Shown here: piece after piece, positions 26,714 to 34,699 of the stretch | How the letters are laid out: every line of letters begins with the position of its first letter | Position numbering within the stretch: position 1 is the stretch's first letter | Assembly: GCA_005888465.1 (NCBI GenBank) | Contig: VAYJ01000056.1 | Location: 1-54,066 of the forward strand | DNA from: Actinomycetota bacterium | Lineage (GTDB): Bacteria; Actinomycetota; UBA4738 | Direction: 5' to 3' | Length of the DNA stretch: 54,066 nt | Position numbers and translations under genes: made by a program | Notes under the pieces: model-generated | The model's input: only the letters and a program-made list of their open reading frames with translations | Databases searched by the model: none | Told to the model about the DNA's origin: nothing

Positions 26714-27864
26714 TGACGCCCGAGGGCGAGCGGATCCCGTTCCGCCGCTACATCGCGTATTTCCTGGGGTTGGGGACCTGGGGCTTCGGTGGCCCGATCG
26801 CGACCGTCGGCTACATGCAGCGCGACCTGGTGGAGCAGCGGGCGTGGGTGAGCCGCCGGGACTTCCTGGACGGGGTCGCCCTCGGCCAGACGATGCCGGG
26901 CCCGCTCGCTGCGCAAGTGGCGATGTGGGTGGGCTACCTCCAGGCCGGCGCCGTCGGGGCGCTTGGCACGGCCGTCCCGTTCATTCTGCCCTCGCTCGCG
27001 ATCGTCCTCGCCGTTTCGTACCTCTACGTCCGGTTCGAAGGCCTGGCGGCGGTCCAGTCCCTCTTCTACGGGATCGCCCCGGCCGTGATGGCGATCATCG
27101 CCGTCGCCGCCGTGAAGCTCGCGCGGCTCACGAACGATCGCGACCTTCGGCTCTGGGTGCTCGCGGTCGTGATCGCGACGGTGACCGCCGTGACAGGCGC
27201 GGAGATCGCGATCCTGTTCGTCGCGGCGGGACTGGTCATGGTGCTCTGGGACGCGCCGCCCGGGTTCGTCCGTCGAGGTGGCGCCGGGTCCATCGCGGGA
27301 GCCGCCGTCCCGTTCAGCGTGCTGACGGGCACGGCCGTGGGGGGCACGCTCGTCGCCCTCGGCCTGTTCTTCCTCAAGGCCGGCGCGTTCATCTTCGGAA
27401 GCGGCCTGGCGATCGTGCCGTTCCTGCGCGAGGGTGTCGTGCACCAGCATCACTGGCTCACGGAGCGGCAGTTCCTGGATGCGGTGGCGATCGGGCTCAT
27501 CACGCCGGGGCCGGTGGTCATCACCGCGGCGTTCATCGGCTACCTGGTGGGTGGCCTGGCCGGGGCAGGGGTCGCGACGGTCGCGATCTTCACGCCCATC
27601 TACCTGGGCGTCGTCGTCCCCGGCCGCTGGTTCATCCGCCACCGCGAGAACCCGCAGATCCGCGCCTTCGTGAAGGGGGCGACCGCCGCGGCGGCCGGCG
27701 CGATAGCCGGGGCCACGATCGTGCTCACCCGGCAGGCCGTGGTCGACCCCTCGACCGGCGCGATCCTCGCCGCGAGCCTCCTCTTCGTCTGGCGGTTCAA
27801 GAACCGGGAGCCGATCCTGGTGCTCGTCGCGGGTGCCCTCGGCCTGCTGCTGAAGGGCGTGTGA
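26713..27864 (+). CDS. chrA: Chromate transporter ChrA
   Basis: A 383-residue CHR-family transporter that expels chromate. It has two homologous halves: the first with FGGPIATVGYMQRDLV and DGVALGQTMPGPLAAQVAMWVGY (residues 20-80), the second with FFLKAGAFIFGSGLAIVPFL and DAVAIGLITPGPVVITAAFI (residues 220-270). The paired GxxxGPxxxQ/GPVVI motifs and about ten hydrophobic helices support a bidomain (long-chain) CHR. The ATG at 26713 overlaps the chrB-like stop; the frame is open for nine codons further upstream. Confidence 0.93.
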   Translation: MTPEGERIPFRRYIAYFLGLGTWGFGGPIATVGYMQRDLVEQRAWVSRRDFLDGVALGQTMPGPLAAQVAMWVGYLQAGAVGALGTAVPFILPSLAIVLAVSYLYVRFEGLAAVQSLFYGIAPAVMAIIAVAAVKLARLTNDRDLRLWVLAVVIATVTAVTGAEIAILFVAAGLVMVLWDAPPGFVRRGGAGSIAGAAVPFSVLTGTAVGGTLVALGLFFLKAGAFIFGSGLAIVPFLREGVVHQHHWLTERQFLDAVAIGLITPGPVVITAAFIGYLVGGLAGAGVATVAIFTPIYLGVVVPGRWFIRHRENPQIRAFVKGATAAAAGAIAGATIVLTRQAVVDPSTGAILAASLLFVWRFKNREPILVLVAGALGLLLKGV

Positions 27865-27890
27865 CCCGCGACGTCCGCGATACTGAACGG

Positions 27891-28205
27891 ATGCGAACCG
27901 CCGACTGCCTGCTCTGCTCCGCGGAACGCCTCACGACGTGGCACTTCGAGGACGAACGGTGCTGGGTGGCCGACTGCCTCGTGTGCGCGACGCCGATGAT
28001 CGTGTGGCGGGAGCACGGGCTCCCCGACGCGGAGCTCGAAACGGCCCTGCTCGGGGTCCTCTCGGAGCACGCGTCGGCCCGGTACCCCGACGGGTTCTGG
28101 ATCGACGGCGAGCGGCGGCGGATCCCCGATCATTGGCACGCGCACGCGCGGCCGGCCGGAGGGTTCTTCGACCCGAGCCGCTCGGCTCCGTGGGCGGCGA
28201 CGTGA
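27891..28205 (+). CDS. Small HIT-like/zinc-type protein, 104 aa
   Basis: The ATG is 6 nt after a GATACT -10 box, with no Shine-Dalgarno, so it is likely leaderless. Two CxxC pairs (CLLC near residue 6, CLVC near 29) and a late DHWHAHARP segment suggest a compact zinc-bound, HIT-like fold: the order C-x2-C, WHF..., PMIVWREHG, and H-x-H-x-H recalls histidine-triad proteins. The canonical HIT nucleotide-binding triad is not exact, so catalytic function is uncertain. Its stop overlaps the btpA start by 4 nt, implying coupled expression. Confidence 0.72.
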   Translation: MRTADCLLCSAERLTTWHFEDERCWVADCLVCATPMIVWREHGLPDAELETALLGVLSEHASARYPDGFWIDGERRRIPDHWHAHARPAGGFFDPSRSAPWAAT

Positions 28206-28999
28206 TCCTTCGCGAGCTGTTCGGGACGGAACTGCCAATCATCGGCTCGATCGCGCTCGGGCCGCTCCCGGGCTCGCCGCGGTTCGGGGGCGAACTGGGC
28301 GCGGTGGTCGACGCCGCCCTCGAGGACGCACGCGTCCTGGAAGCGGGCGGCGTGGACGCCGTCTCGCTCGAGAACATGGGGGACGCGCCGTTCTTCGCGA
28401 CCCAGGTGCCGGCCGAGACCGTGGCGTCGTTCGCCCGCGTGCTCGGCGAGGTCCGACGCCGGACGGACCTCCCCATCGGCGTGAATGTCCTCCGCAACGA
28501 CGGCCGCGCCGCGCTCGCGATCGCGCTCGCGTTCGGCGGGAACTTCGTCCGGGTGAACGTGCTGAGCGAGGTCTTCGCGACCGACCAGGGGCTGATCGAA
28601 GGGATCGGCGCGGAGCTCATGCGGGTTCGGCGAATCATCGGCGCCGAACGGATCGCGGTGTTCGGCGACGTGCACGTCAAGCACGCGACCCCGCTCCTCG
28701 CCCGGCCCATCGCAGAGTCGGCGCTCGACCTGGTCGAACGCGGGCTGGCCGACGCGCTCGTGGTCTCGGGAGCGCGCACGGGTTCGCCCCCCACGCTGGA
28801 GGACCTCACCGACGCCCGCCGGGCGGGACCGGTGGTGATCGGGAGCGGGCTCACCGCGGAAAACGCCGGGATGCTCCTAGCGGCCGCCGACGGAGCCATC
28901 GTGGCGAGCACCCTCCGGCCGGGTGGGGACCTCTCCAAGCGCGTGGAGCCGGGGCGCGTTGAGGAGCTCATGCAGGTCGTGCGCGGGATGCGTTCCTAG
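28202..28999 (+). CDS. BtpA/SgcQ family TIM-barrel protein
   Basis: A 265-residue protein starting at the GTG that overlaps the previous stop. BtpA family segments: IIGSIALGPLPGSPRFGG, GGVDAVSLENMGDAPFF, LPIGVNVLRNDGRAALAIA, FVRVNVLSEVFATDQGLIEG and VFGDVHVKHATPL. BtpA was linked to photosystem I stability in cyanobacteria, but most homologues, including actinobacterial ones, are of unknown metabolic function; the fold resembles phosphoribosyl-anthranilate isomerase-like barrels. Its 3' end overlaps the convergent acetyltransferase by 4 nt. Confidence 0.88.
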   Translation: MILRELFGTELPIIGSIALGPLPGSPRFGGELGAVVDAALEDARVLEAGGVDAVSLENMGDAPFFATQVPAETVASFARVLGEVRRRTDLPIGVNVLRNDGRAALAIALAFGGNFVRVNVLSEVFATDQGLIEGIGAELMRVRRIIGAERIAVFGDVHVKHATPLLARPIAESALDLVERGLADALVVSGARTGSPPTLEDLTDARRAGPVVIGSGLTAENAGMLLAAADGAIVASTLRPGGDLSKRVEPGRVEELMQVVRGMRS

Positions 29000-30213
29000 A
29001 AGACGTTCGGGCAGAACGGCGGCCGGCCCCAGCCGAACATCGCGTCGGCCAGCGTGAGGGCAGCCGCGTCGCCCTCGACCCGCCCGCCCCTCGCCAGGGC
29101 GCCGAAGCTCACGCCGCCAAGGTACGTCCCGCCGAGGTCGGCCGCGTCGAGCGCCAGGTCGGGGTCGCGCGTCGTGGGCCGGCACGTGGCGCCGTCGGAT
29201 CCCGCGTCGAGCTCGTAGCGACCCTCGTTCCACGGGCAGAACGCGTCGCGGACGTCGAGCACGATCCGGCCCGGCGCTGCATACCGGCGGGCGGGGAGCG
29301 CCGCCGGCACATCGACCAGCCGGATCCACATGGCGTCGGCGACGCGCATGTTGAGGCGGCGAGGCTCCGCGAGCAGGTACTGGAGCGGGTCGTCCAGCGG
29401 CCTGGGCCACGATTCGATCTTCGCGATGAGGTCGATGCCGAAGCAGTACTGCCAGAGGTCCGCGTAGGCGGCGAGCGAGGTGGCCATCACCTCACGGACT
29501 TTGACGATGCCCGAGCCGAACCCCGAGCCCCAGTCCTGCTTGACGCGATACAGGACGTAGCCGTCGACACCCTCGCCGGAGTCGTGCAGCGCGTAGTACA
29601 GGCGCGTGGCGCCGTCCCGCCAGTGCTCGAGGTCCGCCGTGATGCGACGCCACCAGTTCGCAGGCCGCGCGAGCGTGCCCGGCCATGCCGCCGTCGCACG
29701 GTCGTACACACCGGGCAGGTGCTCCAGCGCGGCCTCCTTCTCGGCAAGCCACACGCGTCCGCTCGGCTGGTGGGAGTGCGCGAACGCGGTGTGCGAGCGT
29801 TCGATCTCGATGGCCGCGCAGAGGGTCGCGATCCCGTAGCCGAACCGTCCGTAGATGGAGCTCTCCGACGCCCAGAGCCCCGCGACGAGCTCGCCGCGCT
29901 CGCGGACGTCGTCGAGCTGCGTGCGCATCATCTGGGTGAGAACGCCCCGGCGCCGGTGGGTGGGCAGCACGCTCACCTGGGTCACCCCCGCCATCGGGAG
30001 CGACCCGCCCGGGATCGTGAGGACGAGCGGGAACGCCCCGGTGGTCCCCACCATGTCGGTGCCGTCGAACGCGGCGAGCGTCCGGTCGAACTCCATGACG
30101 GTGCGCTCGACCTCCCAGTCCTCGGCGGTGAAGTCCTCGTTGAAGGCGCGCCCCAGCGACCGCCCGTAGTCGGGCAGCTCGCTTTCGGCGATGGCTCGAA
30201 CCTCGATGTCCAT
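28996..30213 (-). CDS. Eis-like GNAT acetyltransferase with SCP2-type C-terminal domain
   Basis: A 405-residue protein of the Eis family. The N-terminal GNAT domain has MAGVTQVSVLPTHRRRGVLTQMM (acetyl-CoA loop around RRRG, residue 88), the second GNAT-like domain includes YGRFGYGIATLCAAIEIER, and the C-terminal sterol-carrier-like domain runs from about residue 300. As in Mycobacterium Eis, the chain ends in Phe (PFCPNVF), whose carboxylate serves as general base in that enzyme. Eis acetylates multiple amines of aminoglycosides; homologues elsewhere have unknown natural substrates, so this is an N-acetyltransferase of unproven specificity. Confidence 0.9.
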   Translation of the reverse strand: MDIEVRAIAESELPDYGRSLGRAFNEDFTAEDWEVERTVMEFDRTLAAFDGTDMVGTTGAFPLVLTIPGGSLPMAGVTQVSVLPTHRRRGVLTQMMRTQLDDVRERGELVAGLWASESSIYGRFGYGIATLCAAIEIERSHTAFAHSHQPSGRVWLAEKEAALEHLPGVYDRATAAWPGTLARPANWWRRITADLEHWRDGATRLYYALHDSGEGVDGYVLYRVKQDWGSGFGSGIVKVREVMATSLAAYADLWQYCFGIDLIAKIESWPRPLDDPLQYLLAEPRRLNMRVADAMWIRLVDVPAALPARRYAAPGRIVLDVRDAFCPWNEGRYELDAGSDGATCRPTTRDPDLALDAADLGGTYLGGVSFGALARGGRVEGDAAALTLADAMFGWGRPPFCPNVF

Positions 30214-30294
30214 GGCAGACCGTCGCCATTATGACGGCAAGTCCCGACACGGACCCGTCCGGGCAGAGACCTGGGCAGGTAGGATGGTTCGTAC

Positions 30295-31023
30295 ATGGAA
30301 GAACGCGGCCTGCAGCAGTTCGTCTGGACGGGGCGGGAAGGCCCGTTCGAGCTCCTGGTGTCCGAGCAGGTCTTCGCGCCCACCCACACGAGCCGGGAGA
30401 TGGCCGAGGGCCTCCAGGTGAACCCCGGCGACGTGGTGATCGACGTCGGCTCGGGCTCGGGAGTGCTGTCCTTCGTCGCCGCCCGCCTCGGCGCGGCCAA
30501 GGTCTACGGGTCGGAGGTCAACCGCCGGGCCGTCGCCCTCGCGCGGCGAAACGCCGAGCGCCTCGGGCTCGCCGAGCGCGTCGAGTTCCGCGAGGGAAGC
30601 CTGTTCGAACCGCTCGCGGGCATCCGCGCGAACGTGGTGATCGGCGACGTCTCTGGCATCCCCGACGAGATCGCCGCGGTCTCGGACTGGTTCCCCGGCG
30701 GGTTCAGCGGCGGCCCGACCGGCGCCGAGGTGCCCGTGGCGATGCTCGAGTCGGCGCGGGACCACATGTTCCCCGGCGCCCGGTTCTACCTCCCGACCGC
30801 GTCGATCCAGGACGAAGGCGCGGTGCTCAAGGCCGCGCGGCGGCTCTTCGGCGAGAGCCGGATGAAGGAGCTCCGCGAGCGTCTGTTCCCGCTCCCCGGC
30901 AAGATCGCCGAGAGCTCGGTCGTCCGCAAGCTCATGGACACGGGCATGGTCGCGTTCATCCGCAAGGGGAGCCGCCTCCTGTGGAAGCTCCGGGTCTGGG
31001 AGTGCACGGCTCCACAAGCCTGA
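30295..31023 (+). CDS. SAM-dependent methyltransferase (PrmA/HemK-like)
   Basis: A 242-residue class I methyltransferase: VVIDVGSGSGVLSFVAARLG (SAM motif I, residue 45), VYGSEVNRRAVALARRNAE (motif II), VEFREGSLFEPL and NVVIGDVSGIPDE (post-motif). It resembles the catalytic half of ribosomal protein L11 methyltransferase, but lacks the N-terminal L11-binding domain and the NPPY motif, so the substrate is unknown. TAGGAT ends 9 nt before the ATG, suggesting a leaderless transcript. The divergent Eis-like gene lies 81 nt away and the CPBP gene overlaps the 3' end by 22 nt. Confidence 0.88.
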   Translation: MEERGLQQFVWTGREGPFELLVSEQVFAPTHTSREMAEGLQVNPGDVVIDVGSGSGVLSFVAARLGAAKVYGSEVNRRAVALARRNAERLGLAERVEFREGSLFEPLAGIRANVVIGDVSGIPDEIAAVSDWFPGGFSGGPTGAEVPVAMLESARDHMFPGARFYLPTASIQDEGAVLKAARRLFGESRMKELRERLFPLPGKIAESSVVRKLMDTGMVAFIRKGSRLLWKLRVWECTAPQA

Positions 31024-31781
31024 GTCAGGACGACCCCGCCTCGCGCGGGTTTCCGGCTCCCGCCACCGCCAGGACGCTCGCGGTGGAGCTCGTCATCGTG
31101 CTGTCGCTTTCGCTCCTGCCGAGCGCCGTCGACTCGCTGATCAGCCTGCTGACCGCGCCCCTCGCGGGGGTGAGCGCATTCGTCTACGCGAACGTCCAGT
31201 TCATCGAGCAGCTCACCGGGATCCTGTTCGCCCTCGCGCCGATCGCGCTCGTGCTCTACCTAGCACGCCGAAACGGTGAGGGGCTGCAGCCGTTCGGCCT
31301 GGGCACCGGCACGCTCGCCCAGGACGTGCCGCTCGGCCTGCTCGGCGCCGTCGCCGTGTGTGCGGTGGGCGCCGTCGTCTACCTCGCCGCCGTCTCGCTC
31401 AAGATCAACCGGTTCGTCGTGCCGGTGCCGCCGCTCGGGCACTGGTGGACGATCCCGATCCTCGTCCTAGGCGCGATCCAGGCGGGTGCGCTGGAGGAGG
31501 TCGTGGTCGCCGCGTATCTGATCCGGCGCCTGCGCCAGCTGCGGTGGTCGGGACCCGCGGCGGTGCTCGCGAGCGCGACGCTCCGCGGCTCCTATCACCT
31601 CTACCAGGGGTGGGGAGGCTTCGCCGGGAACTTCCTGCTGGGGGTCGCGTTCGGCACGTATTTCGTCCGGCGCGGCCGGGCGTGGCCGCTCATCGTCGCG
31701 CACGCCACCGTCGACATCGTCTCGGGCCTCGCGTACATCGCGTTCCGCAACCACTGCTACTTCGGCGCGTGCATCCGGTGA
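31002..31781 (+). CDS. CPBP (CAAX protease-like) membrane protein
   Basis: A 259-residue integral membrane protein with about six to eight hydrophobic segments (VELVIVLSLSLLPSAVDSL, FALAPIALVLYLA, LGLLGAVAVCAVGAVVYLA, WTIPILVLGAIQAGAL). The metal-site motifs of the CPBP family are recognisable: ALEEVVVAAYLIRRL (Glu-Glu), the second-motif LRGSYHLYQGWGGF with its His, and VAHATVDIVS. The Arg of the classical EExxxR motif is replaced by Ala, as I recall for some actinobacterial members. The GTG at 31002 overlaps the methyltransferase; the stop overlaps the next start by 4 nt. A role as membrane protease or immunity-type protein is inferred only. Confidence 0.86.
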   Translation: MHGSTSLSQDDPASRGFPAPATARTLAVELVIVLSLSLLPSAVDSLISLLTAPLAGVSAFVYANVQFIEQLTGILFALAPIALVLYLARRNGEGLQPFGLGTGTLAQDVPLGLLGAVAVCAVGAVVYLAAVSLKINRFVVPVPPLGHWWTIPILVLGAIQAGALEEVVVAAYLIRRLRQLRWSGPAAVLASATLRGSYHLYQGWGGFAGNFLLGVAFGTYFVRRGRAWPLIVAHATVDIVSGLAYIAFRNHCYFGACIR

Positions 31782-32649
31782 GGTTGCGCTACGGCCGGGC
31801 GCTCGTGTCGGCGTGCCTCGCGCTCGCCGGCCTGGCGTCCGCCTGCTCCAGCCCCCCGCCGGGCCCGCCCACCCCGAGCTCGAAGCCGCCTCCGCGCCTC
31901 CGAGTGGTTGTGGCCTCGATCCAGCTCGGCTCGCCCCTGCAGCGCGAGGTCGCCCTCCTCACCCGCGACACGATCTACCTGGTCGGGGGGCTGAGCTCCC
32001 TCGGGCGGTCACTGGATACCGTCTCGACGCTGAACCCGGCCACAGGGAAGGGACGGCAAGTCGGCACCGTCTCCGACGCGTTCCACGATGCGGCCGGGGC
32101 CGTGATCGGCGGGCACCTGGTGATCTTCGGCGGCGGGAGCGGGGAGAGCAGCGACCTGATCCAGGCCTTCGACCTCGCCTCCCACAAGACCACCGTCATC
32201 GCGCGCCTCCCACGCGCCCTGTCGGACCTGGCAGCGGCCGTCTCCGGCTCGGCCGTCTACTTGGTGGGGGGGTTCAACGGTCATGTCCCCCAGAAGTCCA
32301 TCTACTCCACCACCGATGGGGTGGCGTTTCGGACCGCGGGCAAGCTGCCCGTGGGCTTGCGGTACGCGGCACCGTCTCCACGCTCGGCACGCTCCCGGTC
32401 CGGCTCGGGCACGCAATGGCGTTCACGCTGGGGACGACGGTCTACGTCGCGGGCGGCATCAACTCGAGTGGCGGGGTGGAACGCCGCGTGTTCGCGATCG
32501 ACGTCGTGGATCGAACGATCACCCAGCAGGCGCCGCTCCCGTTCGCCGTATCCGACGCCGGCGTCGTCTCCGACGGGATGGCGGCTTGGATCGTAGGTGG
32601 CTGGCGGGGGCAGCCGCTCACGCAGGTCCTGAAGGCAACGCTGGCGTGA
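31778..32649 (+). CDS. Kelch-repeat lipoprotein, with an internal loss and frameshift
   Basis: The GTG at 31778 overlaps the previous stop. The N-terminus is a lipoprotein signal (VSACLALAGLASAC, then Pro/Ser-rich linker). Kelch-type blades follow: TIYLVGGLSS, GHLVIFGGGSGES and AVYLVGGFNG each end in the GG dipeptide. Near 32366 the frame breaks at LPVGLRYA; the next frame resumes GTVSTLGTLPVRLGHAMAF and TVYVAGGINSSGGVE, then AAWIVGGWRG. Judging by blade spacing, most of one blade (roughly 30 residues) is missing at the join. The intact product would be a secreted beta-propeller of six or so blades, function unknown. Confidence 0.8.
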
Positions 32650-32674
32650 CGCCGCTTGCGGCGTGACGCCAGCG
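32639..32674 (+). terminator. Long stem-loop at the Kelch gene stop codon
   Basis: A 16-bp stem with one mismatch (32639-32654 against 32659-32674) and a CTTG loop, spanning the Kelch TGA stop. There is no following T run, so it would work as a GC-rich, non-canonical terminator or 3' stabiliser. Confidence 0.55.
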
Positions 32675-33082
32675 CGCACAGGTGGAAGACATGATGCCGC
32701 CCCTCAAATTCATGGGGGGCTACGGTAGGGCATGGGTGCGAACCTGGGTGCGAAAGTGGGAACGCCTGGGGGCGGATGGGAAACTAACCGACCGACCGAC
32801 CGAGGGCTAGGGGCTGCACTGCTTGTTGGCGGTTCATGCGAGGGCTGCGCCCCCGGTTTCCAACCCCGCCGGTCATCGGTCTCGCGCGGATCAGGGGTGT
32901 CTGAACGTGCCATCTGAAGGTCACAATGAGCACCGTCTGCAGACCCTGACATCTCTCTCCACTTCGTCGTGGATGATTTCGCCTCATTGACTTGAAGACG
33001 CGGGCGGGGGTGTGCTCGACCCATGGAGCGACCGCGTCATCATGCCCTCGGGAGAGGGGCTAGGCTTCATTCGAGTAAGCGC
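32675..33082 (+). other. Gene-poor, AT-richer intergenic stretch
   Basis: About 400 nt without a credible gene: open frames here have no ribosome-binding site, no domain and poor codon bias. By eye it is less GC-rich than its surroundings, especially 32890-33000. It contains the first copy of an 18-bp repeat (32788-32805) and a short duplication of the phrase GGTGCGAA (around 32734-32752). It could be the edge of an inserted or degraded segment. Confidence 0.5.
32788..32805 (+). repeat. 18-bp direct repeat, copy 1
   Basis: CCGACCGACCGACCGAGG, identical to 34577-34594. It is built of four CCGA units. The two copies bracket a 1.8-kb stretch containing a broken hydrolase and an RTX fragment. 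Confidence 0.7.
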
Positions 33083-34023
33083 GTGACGACCATCGGGACT
33101 TGGACCGACGACTCGCCCCATCGGGCCGCGTTCGCCGACGTGAACGGGGTGCGCATCCACTACCTCGACTGGGGAGGCGGCGGGGATCCGCTCGTCCTCG
33201 TGCACGGGCTCGGGGACAGTCCGCATCTCTTCGACGACCTCGCGCCGCTCCTCACCGACCGATTCCGCGTCGTGGCGTATGCACGGCGCGGGCACGGCGA
33301 CTCCGACGCGCCGGCGGCAGGCCCGTACGACCTTGCGACCCTGGTCGAGGACCTTCGACAGCTGCTGGACACGCTCGGGTTCGAACGAACGAACCTCCTC
33401 GGCTGGTCGATGGGCGGCAACGAGATCACTTCGTTCGCCGGCCTGTACCCGGAGCGGGTCGCAGGGCTCGTCTACCTGGATGCCGGCTACGAGTTGTCAG
33501 ACCCGACATTCCTACATGAGCTCGGCCCGGCACTCGGGACGGTCGCGGCCGAGGCGTCCGACCTCGCGAGCCTTCAGGCGTACCGGGACTGGACCCGCGT
33601 CTCCATGTTCGGTGAGACACCGTGGACCTCCGGGCTCGAGGCGTTCGTGTCCTCGGCCCGGACGGGTCGGTCGCGCCCAGGATGAGCGGCAGCGTGGAGG
33701 GTGCGCTGTTCGACTCGGTCGCCCGCACGCCGCGTGACTACGGGAGCGTCCGTGCCCCCGCACTCGCGCTCTACGCCTCCTCTTTCTTTCCCCCTGCTCC
33801 GCGAGACCCGCACAAGGCTGAGGTCATCGAGGGCTTCGAGCGTCGCGTGATGGACCCGTTCCGTCAGGACAACATGGAGCGCATCCGCCGCGAACTGCAC
33901 GCCCGGGTGCAGCTGATCCCGGAGGTCACGCACATGTCGATCGGCGTCCATGACGCTGCGGCGCTCGCCGAGGTCATCGGGTCGTTCCTGCTCTCGCCCA
34001 CGATCAACACGGCCGAGCCCTAA
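33083..34023 (+). CDS. Alpha/beta-fold hydrolase, frameshifted
   Basis: The GTG at 33083 begins VTTIGTWTDDSPHRAAFADV, then NGVRIHYLDWGGGGDPLVLVHG (oxyanion HG), VVAYARRGHGDSDAP and the nucleophile elbow NLLGWSMGGNE. Near 33640 one base appears missing: the first frame ends within 45 nt, while the next continues VLGPDGSVAPRMSGSVEGAL, PRDYGSVRAPALALYA and the catalytic-His region VTHMSIGVHDA, ending at 34023. Merged length about 312 residues is normal for the family. The substrate is unknown. Confidence 0.83.
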
Positions 34024-34105
34024 GCAGACGCGAGTTCGGTCTCAGACTCGCGGACCGCTCTCGCCCGGCCGGCGCACCAGATCCAATCGCCCTACCGGAG
34101 ACGAA

Positions 34106-34486
34106 GTGTTGACCGACACGATTGGCGATGACGTGATCTCCGGAGGGGACGGCAACGACGTCATCGACGGTGGGCAGCAGATCGACACGATCGACGGCGG
34201 TCCCTACACGGATCTGATCTACGGCGGTCCAGGCGACGACATCATCACGACGAGCCCCGCATACCAGCCCTTCGCGGACACCGCCTATGGTGAGGAGGGC
34301 AATGACACCATCGGGGGCGGCGGTGGCCCTGACTTCCTCGACGTGGGCACTGGGGACGATGCCATCTATGGGGGCTCGGGAAACGACGAGATCCACGGAG
34401 GCGATGGGAACGACACCATCGACGCGGGGCTCGGCGACGCCGGCAGGCTGCCCCGCTCTTCCGGCTCGATGATGGTGAGGTCGTAG
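34106..34486 (+). CDS. Orphan RTX (haemolysin-type) calcium-binding repeat fragment
   Basis: A 126-residue frame from the GTG at 34106 made almost entirely of Gly-Asp-rich nonapeptides: GGDGNDVIDGG, GGPGDDIITT, GEEGNDTIGGG, GTGDDAIYGGSGNDEIHGG and DGNDTIDAG. These form calcium-bound parallel beta-rolls in secreted proteins. There is no signal peptide, passenger or C-terminal secretion region, and the last 20 residues leave the repeat pattern. It is probably a remnant of a larger exported protein, or a 5'- and 3'-truncated gene, within the odd 32.7-34.7 kb stretch. Confidence 0.65.
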   Translation: MLTDTIGDDVISGGDGNDVIDGGQQIDTIDGGPYTDLIYGGPGDDIITTSPAYQPFADTAYGEEGNDTIGGGGGPDFLDVGTGDDAIYGGSGNDEIHGGDGNDTIDAGLGDAGRLPRSSGSMMVRS

Positions 34487-34576
34487 CCGCGACGGTGAAT
34501 GCTGCGGCTCGTCACGGCTCGCGTGTGAAGCGGACTGAGTCTTGGGCGCCGAGCTCGGGTTCCAACTTGGGTGAAG

Positions 34577-34594
34577 CCGACCGACCGACCGAGG
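34577..34594 (+). repeat. 18-bp direct repeat, copy 2
   Basis: Second copy of CCGACCGACCGACCGAGG, 1789 bp downstream of the first. The sequences flanking the two copies do not match further. The 213 nt between the RTX fragment and selD hold nothing else apart from the selD promoter. Confidence 0.7.
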
Positions 34595-34685
34595 ACAGTT
34601 GACCTCTGATGCCGATTGCCATCCTGCGCGGAAACGGGGGGGTCGGGTAGAAAGACGCAGGTCAGAGTGCCAACACGAACGGCCG

Positions 34686-34691
34686 TATGAT
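34686..34691 (+). promoter_or_regulatory. -10 box of a probable leaderless selD promoter
   Basis: TATGAT ending 8 nt before the selD ATG at 34700, placing initiation at or very near the start codon. GGGAG abuts the ATG too closely to be a working ribosome-binding site. Confidence 0.6.
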
Positions 34692-34699
34692 GCTGGGAG

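Noticed and set aside
32710..33024. 104-codon minus-strand frame in the sparse region
   Set aside because: No start signal, no recognisable domain, low-complexity composition; treated as non-coding.
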